A stretch of DNA of 64,000 nucleotides, from contig NC_134568.1 in NCBI RefSeq assembly GCF_050947875.1, positions 209,405,845 to 209,469,844 of the forward strand, given 5' to 3'. Origin of the DNA: Dermacentor variabilis. Lineage: Eukaryota > Arthropoda > Arachnida > Ixodida > Ixodidae. The first letter of the stretch is position 1. Every line of letters begins with the position of its first letter. This document shows positions 47,713 to 62,640 of the stretch, one piece after another. Both the position numbers and the translations under genes were made by a program. The notes below the pieces were generated by a model that saw only the letters and a list, made by a program, of their open reading frames with translations, did no database searches and was not told the origin of the DNA.

Positions 47713-48723
47713 CTAAGTGCTGTTGCCTATAGCTTGAAATTTAGCATAGCGAATGGATTCTAAAGCTCCATTTGAAACGTTTATGCCTATTGGTTTCAAT
47801 GTCATGAATTTATGGATGAGGTATGATTCTCTGTATTTTCTTTCTCGTTCATAACGGAAATAAGATGTAGAGTTTAAGTTCGTCAAAGTTATGACCTGTT
47901 TGGTTGAAATGCTCGGCGACGGCTTTAGGAAGGTTTTTAGCTGTGTCCGCGCTATGTATGTTTAACCTGACGTTCGTTGATTGTCCCGTTTCACCGATAT
48001 ATTATTTCTTACAGAAGGAACATTCAACATATAAATCACATCCGAACTTGTAGAAGTAACACTAGTTCTCACTTCGTGTGTATAACTATTTGCGGTGCTT
48101 TTAATTTTTATGTCACTTTGAAGGTGCCTGCAGGTATTGCACCTGGGGCGACAACATGCTTTTATTACGGGTGAACGATGTTGGATGACTTTTGCGTGCA
48201 CTAACATGTCTTCAAAGTTTCTGTTGCGGCGATAGGTAACCCTTGGAACATCCGGGAACGCTTTTCTCAGACGCTTGTTACTTGACGATATTGTGTGGTA
48301 TTTTTGTAGGATGTCGTTTATGTTTGGGAGGACATTAGAATATTTTGTTATGAAGGCTGGTGGTCTGTCAGATTCTGGTGTAGGCTGTTGCTTAGCAAAT
48401 TCCGACTGCCTCTCCAATCTTGACGCGACGTCATGAGCGCTGTCGAGAGGAACTTGTGGATAGTTTGTTTCTGCTAGTGTTGCTTTAAGGTCATTTAGGT
48501 GGTGGATATAATCATTTTCATCGCTGCAGATTCTTTTTATTCGTTTCGTTTGACCGACAAAAATTCGTTGCTTGCAGTGTCCTGCTTGCAGTGACACGAG
48601 TGTCATGTTCATTCCTATAGTAAATTGTACTTTTTCTCGCAGTCGAGTATTTAATTGTGGGTATTTTTTTTCTGGTAGCCAAGTTTCTGTGGGCGTAACT
48701 ATGTCACCAGAGCAAGCATACAT
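47713..48723 (-). pseudogene. Penelope-like element, C-terminal part with GIY-YIG
   Basis: The frame 48723-47962 (253 codons) has the features of the C-terminal half of a Penelope-like retroelement protein. It includes RRNRNFEDMLVHAKV, then CCRPRCNTCRHLQSD, and DVIYML, the strand that opens the GIY-YIG endonuclease. After a frameshift near 47990 the sequence continues as YIGETGQSTNVR and, further on, AEHFNQTGHNFDELK, both expected of that nuclease, to a stop at 47713. The RT domain is missing, so the copy is 5'-truncated. The Cys/His cluster before the nuclease is characteristic of the group. Confidence 0.85.
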
Positions 48724-49099
48724 GAGGGAAGATGAAGCCGCGCACTTGTTTTATATGCTACGTGCGTTGGTAAAAAAGGCTGAAACGTCAGAAGGTTGCT
48801 GTGGGACCGAAGATAGCTATGACGTGCTAGCGTTGCGCGCCTTATCTTGTGAGGCATGGTAGCAACGCTCGCCTTCGTATCGCGACTAGCGTGGAGCTCG
48901 CATACGTTATCTGTGACCGGACAGCACACATACATTATTTAGAGCGCATCTCTTAGACGCCCGTTCCTGCGTTGAGCGTCGGCGTCTTCGGCGTAACCGA
49001 GCGAACGAGCACATCGAAGGATGAAAGAGCAAATGCGGAGCGCAGCGGCGGATGAAAGATGGCGATAGCGAAGAGAGCACCAGGCGGAAAGCGGAGGAG

Positions 49100-49992
49100 G
49101 AGGGTGTGGAGAAAGCGTGAGAAGAAAATCGTATTGCCGCGCAACATAGTTTCCTACAATTACTAGAGGGAATTCTGGCGCAGCAATCGTTCAGCCACGA
49201 TGGGAATGAACGAGACGTGCATTTGAGGGATCGCCAGCCGTTTTTGCGCCATATATGAGTCATATATGCCGGCACTCCTAGGGATAAAAACCTACAACAC
49301 GCGCTAAGAATCCTCCTTCGTAGTGCCTAGGCAGAGTCATATATTCAAGAAGCAAAAACCGCCAGGTTTTCTCTCTCACGCCCACTCTTACTCGCGCCTG
49401 CGCACAAACGGCTGGTGATCCTTCAAATGAATGTCTCATTGGGAATGATGGGAAGTACATGGCTTTGTCTGATCTTCGTGCTTGTGGATTCAGACGTTCT
49501 TTTGGCTTTGTTTATTACACTTTATATGCCTTCATTGTCATAAACTTCAGAGCAATCTATATTTTTCGAAGTGTAGAAGACGCTGCGAACACGCACAATC
49601 GCTACTAATTGCAAACGATTCAGCTTGTCGAGGTGGCCAAGTCGAAACGCGCCAAGCGTCTCAAGTCATTGGCTTACCCCCATAAGGGCGTTCTATATAG
49701 TTTGTCGATGCATGCGCCCGTGGCGTAATGGTTTCAATATCGGGCCTCTGTGCTGGAGGTCCTGTGTTAGAATCCTGCCGTCGGACAATTTTGATAATGT
49801 TTATGCAATTATCTATTACGCAGTAATTTGTTGTAAATGACGAGGCTACAAAGCCACGAGGTCGTTTGAAGCCATAAGGACAAAATTTAGGCTAATCCAT
49901 GTACTTCCCATAATTCCCACGCTGGCAGTTTCCGTAGACACTAGCGCCAGAGTTCCCTCTAGTAATTATCGTATGAAACTATATGCCGCGCA
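49100..49992. repeat. Inverted repeat cluster / fold-back
   Basis: Two levels are seen. Inner arms 49199-49249 and 49400-49447 are about 50 bases each (gccagccgtttttgcgc pairs with gcgcacaaacggctgg). Outer blocks 49151-49180 (tactagagggaattctggcg) and 49441-49462 (gggaatgatgggaagtacat) reappear reversed at 49944-49967 and 49898-49920. The right-hand copy lacks the inner hairpin, which suggests that the hairpin element inserted into the left copy. Confidence 0.65.
49712..49795 (+). mobile_element. tRNA-like SINE head, second family
   Basis: A-box-like 'tggcgtaatggtttcaatat' and B-box-like 'tgttagaatcctg', followed by 'ccgtcggacaatttt'. The head differs from the Ruca-like copies. It does not look like a functional tRNA: the B box is altered and the stems are poor. 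Confidence 0.6.
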
Positions 49993-50472
49993 AGACGGGC
50001 TCTGCGGAGACGACCGCTACGAGATGGCTCCAGAGTTGCGCGCCGTCGTCTGTTCACCGATGACGAGATCGATAGGGCATGAGGTGAGCGCGTCCACCGA
50101 TACCATATACGGAAACAAAGCACTGAATGAGCAGAGGTCTGTCTGCGGCGGCTGCTTTGAATTGCGCACACACGTCACCCAGGCGCTGCCGCTCGCGATC
50201 TCTCGATTAGCGAGGTAGTCGCACCACACTTCGCTGCTCGACAGCGCCAGCCAATATGTCGCGAAATGAAAACACGCATAGAGCTGCGCTCAAATTTCGG
50301 ATTAGGGAGCATCGTACTCTTCGGTGAATTTTTTATTCACCGTTAAATTATTAAAGCGCAAAGTCTAAGGCTGACCGCTTGCCTTCCAAAATTTTATCGG
50401 TTTATTTCTTGACTGCATGGTGTGTTACGTGGCATAAATCCTAGCCGATGGTCACTCCCGTACCTTTCATGC

Positions 50473-52535
<2,063 letters not shown>

Positions 52536-52861
52536 AGCCGGCTATTTTATTCCGATATGAACCGGACGTGTTCTGCACTAACCATATGCAGCCAAATACG
52601 GCTTCCTGCCCTGATGTTCACTTAAGTAGCAATGAAGCGTGCAAATGAAACGTTATACTAAATGTATGCTGCCATTCGGTGAACTTGTTTTATGCGTTTC
52701 ATCTCAGTAAACTGCAGTGAAGGGGCGGAGGCGTATACAAGTGGCACTCACGGCCTTTTTCGTGCTGCTATGAATTGCTGAATATTTGAGAGCACAACGC
52801 CTACTACAATCATATTGCTGTATGGTATAGCAATTGTTACTCTCACCTGCACTGTTTGAAT

Positions 52862-55680
52862 GAGGTTTTATTATTAATAGAAAAGATGCAGTATAAGGGA
52901 TTATTATACAGGGGGAGGTCCGGAGGTCAGACTGTAATGGGGCCTCCTGTACAGCGTATAAGTAAAAATATAAACAGTTGCAACAAATAATGAAAAAATA
53001 GCAAACACAGTGTTGGTTTATGCTTAGCAGTACTAATGCAACTCAGCTACAGACATGCTAGTAAAAAATGTAATTATTAGTACATTCGACTAATTACAGA
53101 AATAGAAGTAACTATAATGCCGTTATGAAAGTAAATGGATAATGAGACATAACCAACCAAACTTTCATTTGTGTACCGTAAGTATTAACAAAATGTACAT
53201 TTGGAAGGGAGAAACGGAAAAAACAAAGACATAACTAAGTGGTTGCAGATTATAAAATATGGTATTTTAGTTCTCGTTTAAATTGAGATGATTTACATGA
53301 CTTAATAGTAGGAGTTAATGTATTCCAGAAAGAAACGGACGAAAAATGGATACTCTGCTTACTATAATTTGAGCGTACCTTGGGAAGAATAAAATTATTG
53401 TTTAGTGCAAATCGCGTAAGATTAGTATCCGTTAGACAAGATGGAGATATCAGACTGTTGCGGTGTGCGTTATCTAGTTGTCGGTATAAAAACATACCAA
53501 GATTAAAGTTAATAAGTTCGCCTACAGTAAGAATGCTATAGCTATGTAATAACTGTTCAGGGTTGAAAAGGTTAGGACTAAATGTTAGTTATTCTAACAG
53601 CATGGTTTTGTAATACTTGTAATGATTGTAAGTGGGTAGCATACGTATTGCCCCAGCATGCAATCCAATGGTTTATATGTGAATGGATAAATGAGTAGCA
53701 TAAAGGGAGTAGTGTTTTATGGTTAAATACATACCGAGCTTTTAAAAGTGTCGTTATTCCTTAGGTTGCCTTCTGCCTAACGTTGGCTATGTGTTGATAA
53801 AATTTAAAGTTAGGATCAAGTCCTACACCCTAATAATCACAGAAAGCACTATGCGCGATAAGATTATTACCAAGGTAAAGCGAAGGAATGAATGCGGACG
53901 AGCGTTGGTGGGACGTGAATAAAACAAATTTAGTTTTAGACGAGTTTATATTGAGCTGGTTAATATTGCATCAATTTAACACGTTGTCTAAGTCAGTATT
54001 AAGTTTCGAAACTAGGTTTTTTACACAATTGTTAGAGTTAAAGACAGTTGTGTCATCTGCGTAAAGAATACAATTAGAAATAAGCAGGCAGTTAGGCAGG
54101 TCGTTAACATTTATTAAAAACAAGAATGGGCCAAGTATGGATCCCTGTGGTGCGCCAATGTTTATCATTGATTTAGTTTGTTATCATTGATTGACCGTCA
54201 ATTCTTACTCTTTGTATTTTATTTTTTAAGTAATCTTGTATTAAAGTTAAAGCAGGACATATTATTCCGATAGATTCAAGTTTAAAGGATAAAATGCGAT
54301 GGTTAATTTTTTCAAAGGATTTAGTTGGATCCACGAACACTGATTCAGCATACATGCCTTTATCAATTGCCATCTTTAATTGTTCAGTTAGGGCGGTGAG
54401 AGCAAGTTCGCTAGAATAGCTCTTGCGGAAGCCGATTTGTAATGGTTAAATAATACTAAATTTAGATAGGTACTTAGTAAGGCGCGTTTCTACCAGCCGT
54501 TCAATAACTTTGCTAACAAGGGGTAGAATGCATATAATTAGTAATCAAGGCATGGTCACCCTTTTTAAAAATACTGCAGTAATTCTATCTTGTTTTAGTT
54601 CTTGTGGGATGGTTCCAGTATTAAACATTAGGTTAATAAATATTGCGAGAACGTGTGACATTAGGTGCGCAATTAGCTTGATGTGATTCGAATGCATATT
54701 ATCAAGACATGCACGGGTTGCTTTTAAATTTCTTGTAATGTTTTCTATTTCCTGTGGTGTGTTTGGAAACAAAAAGAATGAGTGAGGTAAGCGTTGCATT
54801 AAGTGGTTATATTGCGTGGATATATGCGAATCGCTACTGAAGAAATTCTGCAAAAGCATCAGCAATATCTTGAGGTGATATACGCTCCGCCGTTATGACT
54901 AATTTCCTTTAAAATATCGCCATTGTTTCGCCTATTTAAAAATATTTACCATCTTCCATTTCTTACTTATGTCTTATCCGCTTTCTAATAATTTTTTCTC
55001 GTAATAAAGTTTTTTAGCTTTTTTTAGTTCGATAAAAAGAAAGTTGGAAAATTTTTTATACCCCCTAGCGAAATTGCCGTTAAATGGCCGTAGTTTCGTT
55101 TTCTTATACAAATTTTCTTTTTTGAGAATCAATGCTGAATATCTGACAGCCAAGGATCCTGCGGGGACGCAAACTTTCTTGCATTCGACTTTGCGGATGC
55201 GGCAGTCAAAATAACATTTTAGTACAGCTATAAAGAATGAGAAGGCCGTTTGTGGATCTTTCATATCTGCTATAGAAGACAATAAGCTTGGCTCAGTGAA
55301 TAAATGAAAACTTCTTTGTCAGGTGTTAGCTTTGTGTAAGTGGCTTTGACAGTTTTCATTATTCTGAAAGCGTAAAAATATCGGGTAGTGATCAGTCAGA
55401 TTTTGCAACGGGACGCCTGCGTCTGGTGGAGATAGCAAATTTGAAAGCGCATGATTGATTATTGTACGCTCTTCGTAGTTAGTGCACCGCGTAGGCACTT
55501 TTATTACGCATTCGTAATCGAAGCTATTGAAACAATTTGAATATTGTAAGGCGTAAGTAGACGTAGCTGTCGTCTCGGTTAATGTTAATGTCGCCAATAA
55601 TTATAACGTTTTTATTCTCGTCTGCAAGGATACCCAGCATGTCATGCACATGCAGTCTGCGATTTTTTCAGAGAAACCAG
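52862..55680 (-). mobile_element. CR1/L2-like LINE, truncated and inactivated
   Basis: Minus-strand segments, right to left: endonuclease remnant (IIIGDINI near 55.6 kb, then LTDHYPIFLRF at 55597-55319), linker (55282-54974), RT finger (54865-54545), motif A region (54373-54173: VFVDPTKSFEKINH), motifs B and C (54168-53971: GAPQGSILGPFLFLINVNDL and ILYADDTTVF), and a C-terminal segment (53495-53250). All segments are in different frames or separated by stops. The 3' end lies near 52862 in AT-rich sequence. No RNase H. It differs from the 44.6-kb element, so it is a separate family. Confidence 0.85.
53971..54373 (-). pseudogene. LINE reverse transcriptase core fragments
   Basis: Two adjoining minus-strand frames hold the RT centre of the preceding element. 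Motif A reads VFVDPTKSFEKINH, where the second part of the usual D-x4-F-D motif has become FEK. Motif B is IGAPQGSILGP and motif C is YADD with both catalytic Asp residues. A stop separates the two frames at 54170. The altered motif A and the stop make it inactive. Confidence 0.85.
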
Positions 55681-56104
55681 CCACGCCGAGATGTGCTCTT
55701 GGTTGCCCAACACGCAAATGAGCTGGCAGAACTGACTTTTAAATATAGAGACTAAAAAGAAAGGCTATTTGTGCTGTATTAGCAATTCACCCGTGTTTAC
55801 AAGATGACTGTCGGCGGTAATGCCATTAGCATTCATGCAATGCAGCGACACGCCTTATTGCCGAGGACACGTTTACTAAGAATATGTAGTGCTAATTCTA
55901 AGCCCTTCGTGGATTCGGCCATATGCGGCTTCCACTGCCTCCGGCATGAGCCCACTTCGTTAAGCCACTCGCTTGCCAAAATCGGCTATATGCATGAAGA
56001 CGACGACGACGCAGTGCCGACGATTAATGACGAAGAAGAAATTCTGACGCAACCGTTTCACGATCAATGTAAACATTACCATTGCGATTAGTACTGAAGC
56101 GATG

Positions 56105-56454
56105 GAAAGAACAATGATGGGTGTAACGTTAAGGGGACATGAAGAGCGCAGATTGGGTGAGGGAACAAACGCGAGTTAATGACATCTTAGTTGAAATCAA
56201 GAAAAAGAAATGGGGGCATGGGCATGGGCATGTAATGAGGAGGGAAGATAACCGGTGGTCATTAAGGGTTACGGACTGGATTCCAAGGGAAGGGAAGCGT
56301 AGCAGGAGGCAGCAGAAAGTTAGGTGGACGGATGAGATTAAGAAGTTTGCAGGGACAACATGGCCACAATTAGCACATGACCGGGGTACTTGGAGAAGTA
56401 TGGGAGAGGCCTTTGCCCATCAGTGGGCGTAGCCAGGCTGATGATGATGATGAA
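56105..56454 (+). mobile_element. RTE LINE, 3' end only
   Basis: A 97-codon frame (56139-56432) matches the C-terminal tail of the 17.7-kb RTE: WVREQTRVNDILVEIKKK, then HVMRREDNRW, PREGKRSRRQQKVRW and HDRGTWRSMGEAF. It ends in a (TGA)n tail at 56439-56453. It is the only LINE piece in the window lying sense to the transglutaminase. All catalytic domains are missing. Confidence 0.85.
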
Positions 56455-56699
56455 TGTAACGCCGCGCCGCACTGCCACCACCGAAACGCGTCACGCGTGA
56501 GGCGCGCACTACAGCCGGGCTCCTCTCTCCCGCTTCCCACTGAACATGCTGCGCCTTCTGGCGGTGCCGCCGCAAACTACACGCGTGGCGCCTTCGTAAA
56601 TGCTTATTCAGACAAGATTGCCTCAATATATATGTCGCAGGATTTACTCTGCCCAGCACCAGATAAATCTTAAAGGAATGTTTTTGTTTAAACTGAGAA

Positions 56700-56915
56700 G
56701 TGGCCCATGCCCAGTGGAAGATACACATTTGCACATACCCAGTGGCTCAAGTTGGCGTCAAAGGGATTCATTTAAGAGCGGCACATACCGAGAGGCACAT
56801 ACCCAATGACATAGTGGGCTATGGGCCGTGGCCCAAATTGGTCCGACGGTTGGTTTCGAACCAGGTTCCCTGAGCACAGCAGCTCAGTGCTGTACCCATT
56901 AGACCATGGAGTACC
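56700..56915 (-). mobile_element. tRNA-like SINE with repeated tail, third family
   Basis: On the minus strand a tRNA-like head has A box 'tggtctaatgggtacagc' (around 56892-56907) and B box 'ggttcgaaacc' (56852-56862). It is followed by a tail in which 'cacatacc' and 'cagtggc'-type words repeat (56720-56810). The head could fold partly like a tRNA, but it is attached to the tail as in SINEs. It differs from the Ruca-like family. Confidence 0.65.
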
Positions 56916-58608
56916 CAGCGAACCAAGTTGGGCAGAAAGCGGTTGGAGACCCGGCCTGACAAAAACATAGTCCCCTAAAGTTTGTGACGTTCTCAGAGAT
57001 TTCAAATCACATTGAAACACTCTAATCCCTGAAGGAGACTTCGTTAGTCAGAAAAGACGCAAAAAACGAACAGACGAGTGGCGCCGCCACCTTGAAGTGC
57101 CAGTACCAGCTCGCCGCATAACGACGTCACGGATTTTGACAGCGTCTGTGCGGGTCCAGTTAATTTTTAACTGGTAAAGATGGACTACAACGTATCTAAA
57201 AAAATTCAGACTGAACTTAGCAAGTTTCAAGAACTTTTACTGTGCCACAAATAAGAAAAAATGTTTCGAAATTCGTGACGTCACGCTGACGTACCACGTC
57301 GCAAAATTTAAATAAATGAAAATTTGGCTTTAATTTTCTCGTCTAATGATCACTCTATGACTGCAAAAATAAAAAAAAAATGAGTTCTGAATTATATTTT
57401 ATGAATCTAAACTTCTTTAGATTTACTCTTTATTATCCTTTAAGATAAGAGAGAAAATACGATTGACGAGGGACAATGTTGTTGCTGTGAGACTGGACAT
57501 TGCTTGCTAGGTTCTTTTTACCGCCCGATAATAGGGTGTTATACGAGGCCAGAAATTCCACATGCCGTCCTCCAGTCGTGCGTGAAAGTGCACATAGCTT
57601 GCGCTAAAACGTATCGCAGCTGCCGCAAAAGGCGTCAGGCGACGACAAAGGGCTGCCGCTGTTGCCTCGGGCGAAAGCGCTGACCCCTGCCGGCCTTGAG
57701 GGGACACGCAGGGAAAGGGAGTGCATTGCGCAACGGCGCTCCTTTGCGGGAGTTCCGGTGCGCTCTAAGAAGTGGGCCTCTCACGATCAGCAGACACAGC
57801 GCGGCCTTGGCTTCGAGAAGAAGTGTGCGTGCGCACGCAAGCGCTGTCTGCCCCCTCACGCACGTAACACACACGCACACGCCTCCCACGTCGCCGATGG
57901 ACGGCTGCGGAGATGATGCCCACACGAGACGCGTCGCTTTATTCTGCGATCGCTGCTGACGGCCAATTCCGCACTGAGCGGAGCTCGGATGCGGGTCAGA
58001 GATCGGAAATCAGCTGTGTGGGCTCGCAGTTCCGAACGGCCGCAGGTGGGACAGCTGTAGACGCTTGCATGCACCGTGTATTCACATACGCACACACCTC
58101 AAGGAACTGCAGAACCGTGCCTTCTATCAGGCTGCGCATCGGAAGCAAGGCATTCCGTTTTCTTTTCATTTGTCTTTTACTGTATTTAGACCTTTTCCTC
58201 TTTACCTTGTTCAAGTATTTCATATAACGCAAGCCCTTCGAGGGCCAGCTGTTGCCTTAAACACAAAAGATGAACGGACAAAGCACACATTGTAGAGAAT
58301 CTTCGTGAAGCTGCTTTTGCTTGTGGCACATCGTGTTGCAAGTGACTTTATTCCCGTGCGTGTGCCGCTGTGTCGACATCCGGCGTGTTAAGCTTAGCCA
58401 GGCCTTGCTCAGAAGAAAGGAAAAAAAGTCCTAAATATAGCCACCTGGGAAGAATAGCGCACAGCTATCGATATATGTTTTTCGCATTGTCTAGACGGAA
58501 TGAAAGCTCTCAGAGGGCCGACCCGTTTGAGCAGCGATACCGTATATACAGGCGATATCCAGTTATGCAGGTTCTGCTGTTTGCAGGTCGTTTAATTGTA
58601 AAAAAGGG

Positions 58609-58611
<3 letters not shown>
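56916..58611. other. Intronic stretch; possible MITE half and GC-rich patch
   Basis: The right end near 57442 reads 'tattatcctttaag', which resembles the termini of TIR elements elsewhere in the window, but I could not match a left end. A CpG-rich patch covers about 57640-58060, with open frames in several phases and no domain. Confidence 0.35.

Positions 58612-58655
<44 letters not shown>
58612..58655. repeat. (AT)n microsatellite
   Basis: About 22 AT units. Confidence 0.95.
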
Positions 58656-58656
<1 letters not shown>

Positions 58657-61580
58657 CCAAACATCGAGGTGATATACATATAGTTTTCCCTTAGAGCCTT
58701 CTTTCAGCGACAATCGGTACTGATTTCGCAATGACAGAGTGCTGCCTTATGTAATCAAGCTGTCCAAAGCAGTCCAAGCTGTCTCATGCCCCGCGATGGA
58801 AGCGTAGCAATTTACCTCCATCGTTCTATCAGTCATTGACGCGAGTTCAGTGACAACGCAGATCCTCCCTGTCTTCAAACGTCCAGCATGACAAATGTAT
58901 GCCACGAACAGCTGGTGTCGGTATCAACTGGACATCTGTGCGTTGCGTACACAATGGGGCTTGTTTTGGAAATGGCTTGTCTCGCCAAACTCAGGCATTG
59001 ATATGACAACAAACACACGTGCGTACCGTCGAAAGGCGAAGGCTGCCTGCCTAGCCTCGCATTGACCTTGAGTGATCAGCAAGACGCCTGACCGAAGCTT
59101 ATGAAGTTCCAGCGCCTCACAAATACTTGCCGGTCTTGGCTTTTGTTCAGGAATACATGTTGAGTACAGAAGAGGGGTATAACGCTCTGACTCTGCGCAA
59201 TTCCGTACGTTACAGAGGCCGCATTCACAAAGCTTTTTGTTTGCATGCAGTATTTGTCATTGATCGACCACACTCGCTAATATGTTATTACGATCGACAG
59301 ACGCCTGTTTTTAGAAACAGTTTTAGCGTAAGACACGCCTTGTCAATACCGACCGACAGCTTTCGGTATCCTGCCCATTGTCTTCCTACTGCGCGAAGTT
59401 GAAAAAAAAAAGATACCGTAATTTAAATGCCGTAAGTTAATTAAAATACTCTAATCCACTGTATTTTTGAATTGCCCGTGCTGGGATTAGAACGCAGCGT
59501 GTGGGGGCACCAGGCCGCGGTAAGTGTTTCGGAGTTTGATCGGCGTATGTCACGTGTAGATTGTAGGTGCGAGTTTTGCTCTTAAGAGGAAATGAATTCT
59601 AGGTCGCCTAGCTAAAAGACTTCACGTGAAGAAACCGAACTGGGGCGGCCAGAACTTCGACAACTATCCACGGCGAGCAGAGCAGGGCGGTTCTAAAGTT
59701 GCACCGGACGTACCAGTAACATTGTGAAGGCATAAGTGTCCAACCTGTCGTATTGAAGCAATTTCACATTTAGAGCACATATTGTAAAAGTGCCGAATAG
59801 AATAGAATAGAATAGAATAGGGAGCATTTTCACTCAAGCGCTCTTGGATTACTGAACGCATTGTTAAATGAATTTAACTCGTCTATGCGCTCCTGATATT
59901 TATGCTTGATCATTTTCTTCTAGCTTGGGGTGTGAATAGAAGAAGAAAGCATTGTAGGTATAATTAACAGTGCCCTTAGAAAGTAATTTACCCTGTTAGT
60001 GAAGTTTCTTGCAAGCAAGAAAACACGGAAAGGTGCAGAAATACGAATAAAAAGTACTTCTGCGACCTAATTGGAGCGGGAATAGCGAAATAGCGTGTGT
60101 ATACAATAAGTGAACGGAACTGCAATACGCCTAAATACGAAAAAAACAGGTCGTTCGTATCCCATACAAGGAAACCTAGAGGCAAACACGTAGTGTTTTT
60201 TGATACGTTATAGCATCAGAGCTGGGGCTTGCTAGAATATGCTCGAACTCTAGCGCACTGCAGTGAGGGTCTCTTGGTAAATCGTGCTTACATTATGCAA
60301 CGTGATTGGGCCCGAATGCTTCTACGGCCACTTTCATGCTTGGCTGTCTACGCGGAGTACAAGAACAAACTAAACCAACTCTCCATTTCGTGACGTGTCT
60401 CTCATTCACAACGACTCAACTTTGATATTGAACTTCTTAAACAGGTCTTCCTTTCTTTTCGCTATGATTTGCGGAAAGAAAACAATCCGAGGACACCTTA
60501 ACGGTTAACGCCGCGTAACGGTCCTTCGAGTCATGAACTCCTTGCACGCAAGCGAGCGCGTTGACACGCTTGGCACGTTTTGATTTGGCCTCAACCGAGG
60601 CGCGGTTAGAACGCAGGCGAGAGCTTGCGCGGACAAGCAACACGCGGGAAAAAAAAAAAACATTTCACCAAAGCGGCTGTAATGCTTTCGCATTCCCACA
60701 CGTAAGCAGTCTTAAGTGTCTCTGCCGAATTCTTTTTCTTTTACAGTTCAGTAGGAACGACTTCTTTTTTAAGAGGGGAAGAAAATATACACACGTCAGC
60801 GGAGTGTTAGTTTGGGCCTCTTGGGTGCATACGTGGGGTAAGAAAATCACAACTCAAGACCAAGACAACCGCAGACGACATGCGGGAGAGCTGACTGGCA
60901 ATCGTAATATTTATTTATGGTGAAGACCTATGCGATGATCGCGTCGTCTACGTATGTTGTTGTTTTGCACTGGGAAATGTTCGCATACACAGTTTCTCTT
61001 TTACTACGCACACTTACCAACTAAAAACTTTACTCGAATTACGTCACTATACATATGAATTATCTACCTGAGGCGGAGATCAGTTGCAAGAAAACACAAA
61101 GTAATTCATTCACTAATTAAACGAGTTAAATATTTAACATCCCAATTACAAACCTTATATATACTGCTCATTCTTACATCAGATTTGAAAGAAACTAATA
61201 AAAATTAAGTTACAGGTTTCTACATTTCAAAAATGGCCATAGTGGGCAAAATAACTTGCATTAAATTGTTCGTTTAAATTTACCTCATTACATGCGCTGC
61301 ACCGCGAAGTGCAGGTCTCCGACCATGACCCTCTGTGACGCAAATGAAGCTGCGGTCACACTTTCCTTTTCCCACGAACTCATTCGGATTGGTGGTTTGC
61401 GTGGCTCGCAGTTAGAATTATGACTTTAGGTGTGTGTGTGTGGCGGGGGGCCGGGGGGGGGGGGGTCGTTATACACCTCTATCGCGCGCAATGGCGAACC
61501 TTTATTTAACGGCACCTTTCTACGTCACGGAGAGGCTGCAGACGGTTAGCCGTGCTTCGCGGGGACGCGCCCGTAATCAG
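58656..61580. other. Intronic stretch with scattered simple repeats
   Basis: No gene. It contains a family A copy at 59.2 kb, a pentamer repeat (gaata)n at 59796-59820 and a G run near 61453. Confidence 0.4.
59213..59375. mobile_element. MITE-like family A, copy 7 (diverged)
   Basis: It starts 'gaggccgcattcacaaagct' and has an inner 'ctcgctaatatgttatta' and a distant 'ttttagcgtaagacacgcc'. Boundaries on the right are uncertain. Confidence 0.45.
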
Positions 61581-62312
61581 TTAAGAGGAAGCTTTAGCTC
61601 GGGTGCTCCTATCTAAATACATGTAAAAGGAGAATTCGTTTTTCTCGGCAACCACTGCACCAAATTTGACTAGGTTTGTTGCACTTAAAAGACAAACCTA
61701 TAATCTAGTGACTGTTGGTTTCGAATTTTTGAGTTAGGTCGTCAATTTTTTATTAAAAATTGGCAAAAATCGAACATTTTCAAAAAACGAAACTATCAAG
61801 TTTACAACTCTGTAACTCAACCACTAAAAACGATAATACAATTCCGTGAATTGCATCTAATAGTACATCTAAAGCGGACAAAATTGATATGTTACACATG
61901 AATATAAAAAAATTTAATCATAGGAAAATACAACTTTTGCAAAACCGTTGTAACCAACGTAACAAATTCACGTAAGATGTAAAATGACATATTGATTTTG
62001 TCCGCTTTGAATGATCTAATAGATGCCGTTTACAGAACAGCGATATCAGTTTTTGATGCAGAGCTATGAATTTGTAAACTTTGTGCTTCTATTTTTTTCA
62101 AACGGTCAAATATTTGAATATCGTTTTAAGAAAATTCAAGCCCTAAATCGAAATTCGGCTTCCAACGGTCACTAGAATTGAACTTTCTCTTTCAAATGCA
62201 ACAAATTTCATCAAAATCGGTCCAGGGGTTATCTCATAAAAACGTTTTTGCGTTTTACATGTATTTGAATAGGCCGCGTCGGAGTTGGGCCCGAGCTAAA
62301 GCTTCCTCTTAA
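61581..62312. mobile_element. TTAA-flanked MITE, copy 2 (732 bp)
   Basis: Perfect 19-base terminal inverted repeats, 'gaggaagctttagctcggg' at 61585-61603 and its reverse complement at 62290-62308, each bordered by TTAA. The interior is AT-rich and noncoding, with blocks nearly identical to 35576-36296. TTAA as the duplicated target is the habit of piggyBac-type transposases, so a piggyBac-mobilised nonautonomous element is a reasonable inference. The more intact ends suggest that this copy is the younger of the two. Confidence 0.85.
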
Positions 62313-62587
62313 GTTGAACGAATAATATGACGCCAGTTATGTTGATTCTCATGGCCGCTTTGAATTGATTGTAAAACACCGAACCGCATACTTATGATAA
62401 TTCCCTTCAACATTACAATATAACATTGTGCCTTATTGTTTGTAACTAATAATTTAATTTATGTAAGTAGCGTATATAGTGAATGGATTGCGTTTTTTTT
62501 TTGGTGTCTGTCTGAGCCGATGATTCATTTGTAGTCACATGATTCGAGTAAATTTCGGAGGCTTTGTTTAAAAAGTGTTCGAAGTAA

Positions 62588-62640
62588 CACAAACAAACAT
62601 ACAAACAAACAAACAAACGGATACATACGCACACGCACGC
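62588..62640. repeat. (AAAC)n and CA-rich tract
   Basis: Several 'caaa' units followed by 'acgcacacgcacgcac'. The rest of 62313-62930 shows nothing recognisable. Confidence 0.8.

Noticed and set aside
49712..49795. Functional tRNA gene
   Set aside because: The B box is altered (gttagaatcc) and the stems do not close, while flanking sequence matches a SINE-like body.
56840..56915. Functional tRNA gene on the minus strand
   Set aside because: The A and B boxes are good, but the head is fused to a repeated tail as in SINEs and the acceptor stem is not convincing.
56960..57442. Complete TIR element
   Set aside because: The right end is suggestive (tattatcctttaag), but I could not find a matching left end.
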